Notes under the pieces: generated by a model
Seen by the model: only the letters and a program-made list of their open reading frames with translations
The model's database searches: none
What the model was told of the DNA's origin: nothing
DNA from: Lactobacillus acetotolerans DSM 20749 = JCM 3825
GTDB lineage: Bacteria > Bacillota > Bacilli > Lactobacillales > Lactobacillaceae
Assembly: GCF_001436775.1 (NCBI RefSeq)
Contig: NZ_AYZC01000014.1
Span: forward strand, 1-34,389
DNA: 34,389 nucleotides
Reading direction: 5' to 3'
Translations under genes and position numbers: made by a program
In this document: positions 32,357 to 34,389 of the stretch, piece by piece
Position numbering within the stretch: the stretch's first letter is position 1
How the letters are laid out: the number at the start of each line of letters is the position of its first letter

Positions 32357-32818
32357 ATGGTTTACTTTCAAAAAATGACCCCAGAAGGTTATAAAAAAAT
32401 TGAAGATGAAATTGCTAAGTTAAAAAAGGATCGTCCCCATAGAATTAAAATTTTACAAGAAGCACGATCTATGGGTGATTTGTCAGAAAACACTGAGTAT
32501 ACAACGGCTAAACGTGAATTGGGTCACCTGCAAAGTCGTTTACGTTATTTAGGTAAACAATTAAAGTATGCTCAAATTATTAGGGCTAAAGATGATGGAA
32601 AAGTTAATTTAGGTAAAAAGGTAGTACTTAAATTTGCTGACGACGAAGAAACTGAAAAATATACGGTAGTTGGTCGAATGGAAGCTGATTTGGCACATGG
32701 TAAGATTGCATTTGATTCACCTTTAGGGCAGGCAATTATGAAACAAAAAGCAGGGACGACCGTCGAAGTATCTGCTCCTGCCGGTAATTACAAGGTAAAG
32801 ATCATATCTGTTAAATAA
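32357..32818 (+). CDS. greA: Transcription elongation factor GreA
   Basis: A 153-residue factor that rescues arrested RNA polymerase by stimulating transcript cleavage. The N-terminal coiled coil runs about residues 10-75 and carries SMGDLSENTEYTTAKRELG with the acidic tip; the C-terminal FKBP-like domain ends DSPLGQAIMKQKAGTTVEV. ATG 32357 is chosen because AAGGTG lies 10 nt upstream and it matches the family length (about 158); the longer frame from 32258 would run through the promoter. CIRCE lies upstream. Confidence 0.92.
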   Translation: MVYFQKMTPEGYKKIEDEIAKLKKDRPHRIKILQEARSMGDLSENTEYTTAKRELGHLQSRLRYLGKQLKYAQIIRAKDDGKVNLGKKVVLKFADDEETEKYTVVGRMEADLAHGKIAFDSPLGQAIMKQKAGTTVEVSAPAGNYKVKIISVK

Positions 32819-32898
32819 GTTATATAAGTGGATGCAATTAGCAAATGCTGACAAATACGTAAATTCCTAAAATATCGGTAAGTGCTTTCCCTTGAAAA

Positions 32899-32907
32899 TG
32901 CTATTAT
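32899..32907 (+). promoter_or_regulatory. Extended -10 promoter of the MFS gene
   Basis: TGCTATTAT, 27 nt before the start, fits an extended -10. The RBS is a long G run (GAGGGGGGGC). The -35 is weak. Confidence 0.45.
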
Positions 32908-32933
32908 GGGGTTGAGAAGAGAGGGGGGGCAAT

Positions 32934-34286
32934 ATGTTTAAATGGATTTTAGAACAGCCTGATTCTAAAAAATTAGTTCCTAAAGATAAAATTGCAAGTA
33001 CGTATAAATGGCACCAACTAGGTGTTTTGCTTGCTACTTGTATTGGTTATATTGGTTACTACATTATTCGTTTAGTTTTTACGACTGAGCAAAACGATAT
33101 AATGAAGGATTATCATTTTACTACGGCTGATATTGGTTTAATTCTCTCGTGTTTCGGTATTGGCTATGGTATTGCCAAATTATTTATGGGTGCCTTAGCC
33201 GATAAATGTGATTCCAACCGTTATCTAATGCTGGGATTACTTTTATCCGCTATCTTAAATATTTTCTTAGGTTCAACCCGTAACCTTTACTTAATGATGT
33301 TTCTAATGTTTTTGATTGCTGTTACTCAAGGAATGGGTGCTGCTGCTTGTCAAAGGATGATCCAATTATGGTGGGGCCCAAGAATGCGTGGAACCATGTA
33401 TTCAATTTGGTCATCTGCCCATAATGCTGGTTCTTTCATTTGTGTTGCGGTTGTTCAACTTGCAACTTTCTTGTTCGCTGGCTCTATTTCGGCTGTCTTT
33501 TACACAGCGTCAGTTGTTTCCTTTGTTATTTGTATTTTGATTCTAGTTTTAGGTGCTGATCGACCGAAAGTAGTTGGCCTGCCCGACATTTCCACTTACA
33601 CTGGCGATAAAGTTATTCTGGGAAATGGGAAAACATCAACGTCAGATTCAACTAATTTAAGCATTAGTCAAATTTTTATTAAATATATTTTAAAAAATAA
33701 GTTAGTTTGGGCAGTTACCCTAACATCGATGTCTTTGTACTTGGTTCGTTATGGTATCCAAAGTTGGATTCCGTCATACTTAGTTCAAAATAAAGGCTTT
33801 GATCCTGCTTTTGCTAAGTGGGTAATTGGAATTTTTGAATTAGCTTCAGTACCTGGTGTCATTATCATTGGAGCCATTTCTGATGCCTTAAAGGGTCACA
33901 GAGCTTTGGTATCTATTGCTTGTGTAATTGGTGTATTGATTTGTTTGACCGTTTATTTCTTTACTGATAACCATACTCTAATCATTGCTGCATTAATTAT
34001 TATGGGCAATTTAATCTATGCACCACTTACTCTTGTAGGATTAATGATTAACGAGGTTGTACCTAAGTTTGCGGTAGGTGCTTCAACTGGATTTATGGGC
34101 TTCTTTCAATATATATTTGGGGAGACCCTTGCCACAGCTTTAATTGGTGTTTTGGTTAATAAATTTGGTTGGTTCGCAAGTAATGCTGTCTTATATATTG
34201 CCTCTGGTTTAGCCATTTTATTCCTTATTTATACCGCAATTAGTGAAAATAAGATGCGGAAAGAAGCAATGGCAAAAAATAAATAA
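32934..34286 (+). CDS. MFS transporter, organophosphate antiporter (UhpT/GlpT) type
   Basis: A 450-residue membrane protein with twelve predicted helices. The N-terminal region (WHQLGVLLATCIGYIGYYIIR) followed by FGIGYGIAKLFMGALADK is the GlpT/UhpT signature, and GIQSWIPSYLVQNKGF starts the second half. The family exchanges phosphorylated metabolites (glycerol-3-phosphate, hexose phosphates, phosphoglycerate) for phosphate. The arginine of the YYIIR motif could contact phosphate; other substrate residues cannot be assigned. No glycerol-phosphate or hexose-phosphate metabolic gene is adjacent, so the substrate is open. Confidence 0.8.
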   Translation: MFKWILEQPDSKKLVPKDKIASTYKWHQLGVLLATCIGYIGYYIIRLVFTTEQNDIMKDYHFTTADIGLILSCFGIGYGIAKLFMGALADKCDSNRYLMLGLLLSAILNIFLGSTRNLYLMMFLMFLIAVTQGMGAAACQRMIQLWWGPRMRGTMYSIWSSAHNAGSFICVAVVQLATFLFAGSISAVFYTASVVSFVICILILVLGADRPKVVGLPDISTYTGDKVILGNGKTSTSDSTNLSISQIFIKYILKNKLVWAVTLTSMSLYLVRYGIQSWIPSYLVQNKGFDPAFAKWVIGIFELASVPGVIIIGAISDALKGHRALVSIACVIGVLICLTVYFFTDNHTLIIAALIIMGNLIYAPLTLVGLMINEVVPKFAVGASTGFMGFFQYIFGETLATALIGVLVNKFGWFASNAVLYIASGLAILFLIYTAISENKMRKEAMAKNK

Positions 34287-34333
34287 AAATAGTAATTTAT
34301 GTAGATATATAGATAAGAAGTAGGGTTAATAGC

Positions 34334-34357
34334 CAATGTCATTAAGTTAAGACATTG
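34334..34357. repeat. CAATGTC/GACATTG inverted repeat near window end
   Basis: Perfect 7-bp arms around a 10-nt spacer, 48 nt after the MFS stop. There is no adjacent T-tract, so it is a weak terminator or the operator of a gene starting beyond the window. Confidence 0.3.
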
Positions 34358-34389
34358 ACAAAGCTGATGATACTTTTTAAGACATTTAT

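Overview
The window reads as chromosomal DNA of an AT-rich Lactobacillus, most likely from the acidophilus/helveticus/crispatus group. Evidence: two secreted peptidoglycan hydrolases with C-terminal S-layer (SLAP/SlpA) domains, a PepE-type thiol endopeptidase very close to my recollection of the L. helveticus enzyme, a T-box before tyrS, a CIRCE element and cre-like sites. The species cannot be fixed from the sequence alone.

Layout. 1-813: gene-poor decayed DNA with the 3' tail of a SLAP-domain gene and its terminator, then two AAGCGCTT palindromes before a small ComX/SigH-like sigma factor (814-1305). 1464-3875: two-gene operon of a GH73 glucosaminidase and an amidase, both S-layer anchored. 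3940-4637: DinJ/YafQ-type toxin-antitoxin pair. 4746-6584: CPA2 cation/proton antiporter.

6665-15065: the most distinctive block, an agmatine deiminase (AgDI) locus in two divergent arms. The plus arm encodes putrescine carbamoyltransferase, a MATE transporter, a YtcJ-like amidohydrolase broken by a 1-nt frameshift, an intact agmatine deiminase and carbamate kinase. Agmatine would be deiminated to N-carbamoylputrescine, cleaved to putrescine and carbamoyl phosphate, and the latter used to make ATP. The minus arm encodes a second agmatine deiminase that has lost its catalytic Cys and His, followed by an RpiR-type regulator. The 399-bp region between the arms holds opposed promoters, a perfect inverted repeat and a cre-like site.

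15168-17153: an AbiL-like pair (OLD-type AAA ATPase plus RloB/Toprim-like protein) behind a perfect 28-bp palindrome; the RloB gene has a nonsense codon inside its first catalytic motif. 17232-19005 (minus): Gfo/Idh oxidoreductase and a lipoprotein. 19165-21077: gpmA, an orphan HicB-like protein and a short aldose-epimerase-like protein. 21182-25915: cell-envelope cluster (LCP protein, PlsY-family acyltransferase, very large LTA-synthase-family protein). 25924-27441: T-box and tyrS. 27510-28913: an unusual tRNA-Thr(GGU), a HhH-GPD glycosylase and an HD hydrolase. 29000-30142: an IMP dehydrogenase lacking CBS domains and with Arg at the catalytic Cys position. 30234-32124 (minus): pepE and hsp20. 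32357-34286: greA, with a CIRCE element upstream, and an OPA-type MFS transporter.

Several genes look recently damaged or catalytically altered (ytcJ-like frameshift, rloB nonsense codon, guaB Cys-to-Arg, tRNA-Thr stem mismatch, inactive-looking AguA paralogue). Single-base events should be confirmed against reads before being treated as biology.
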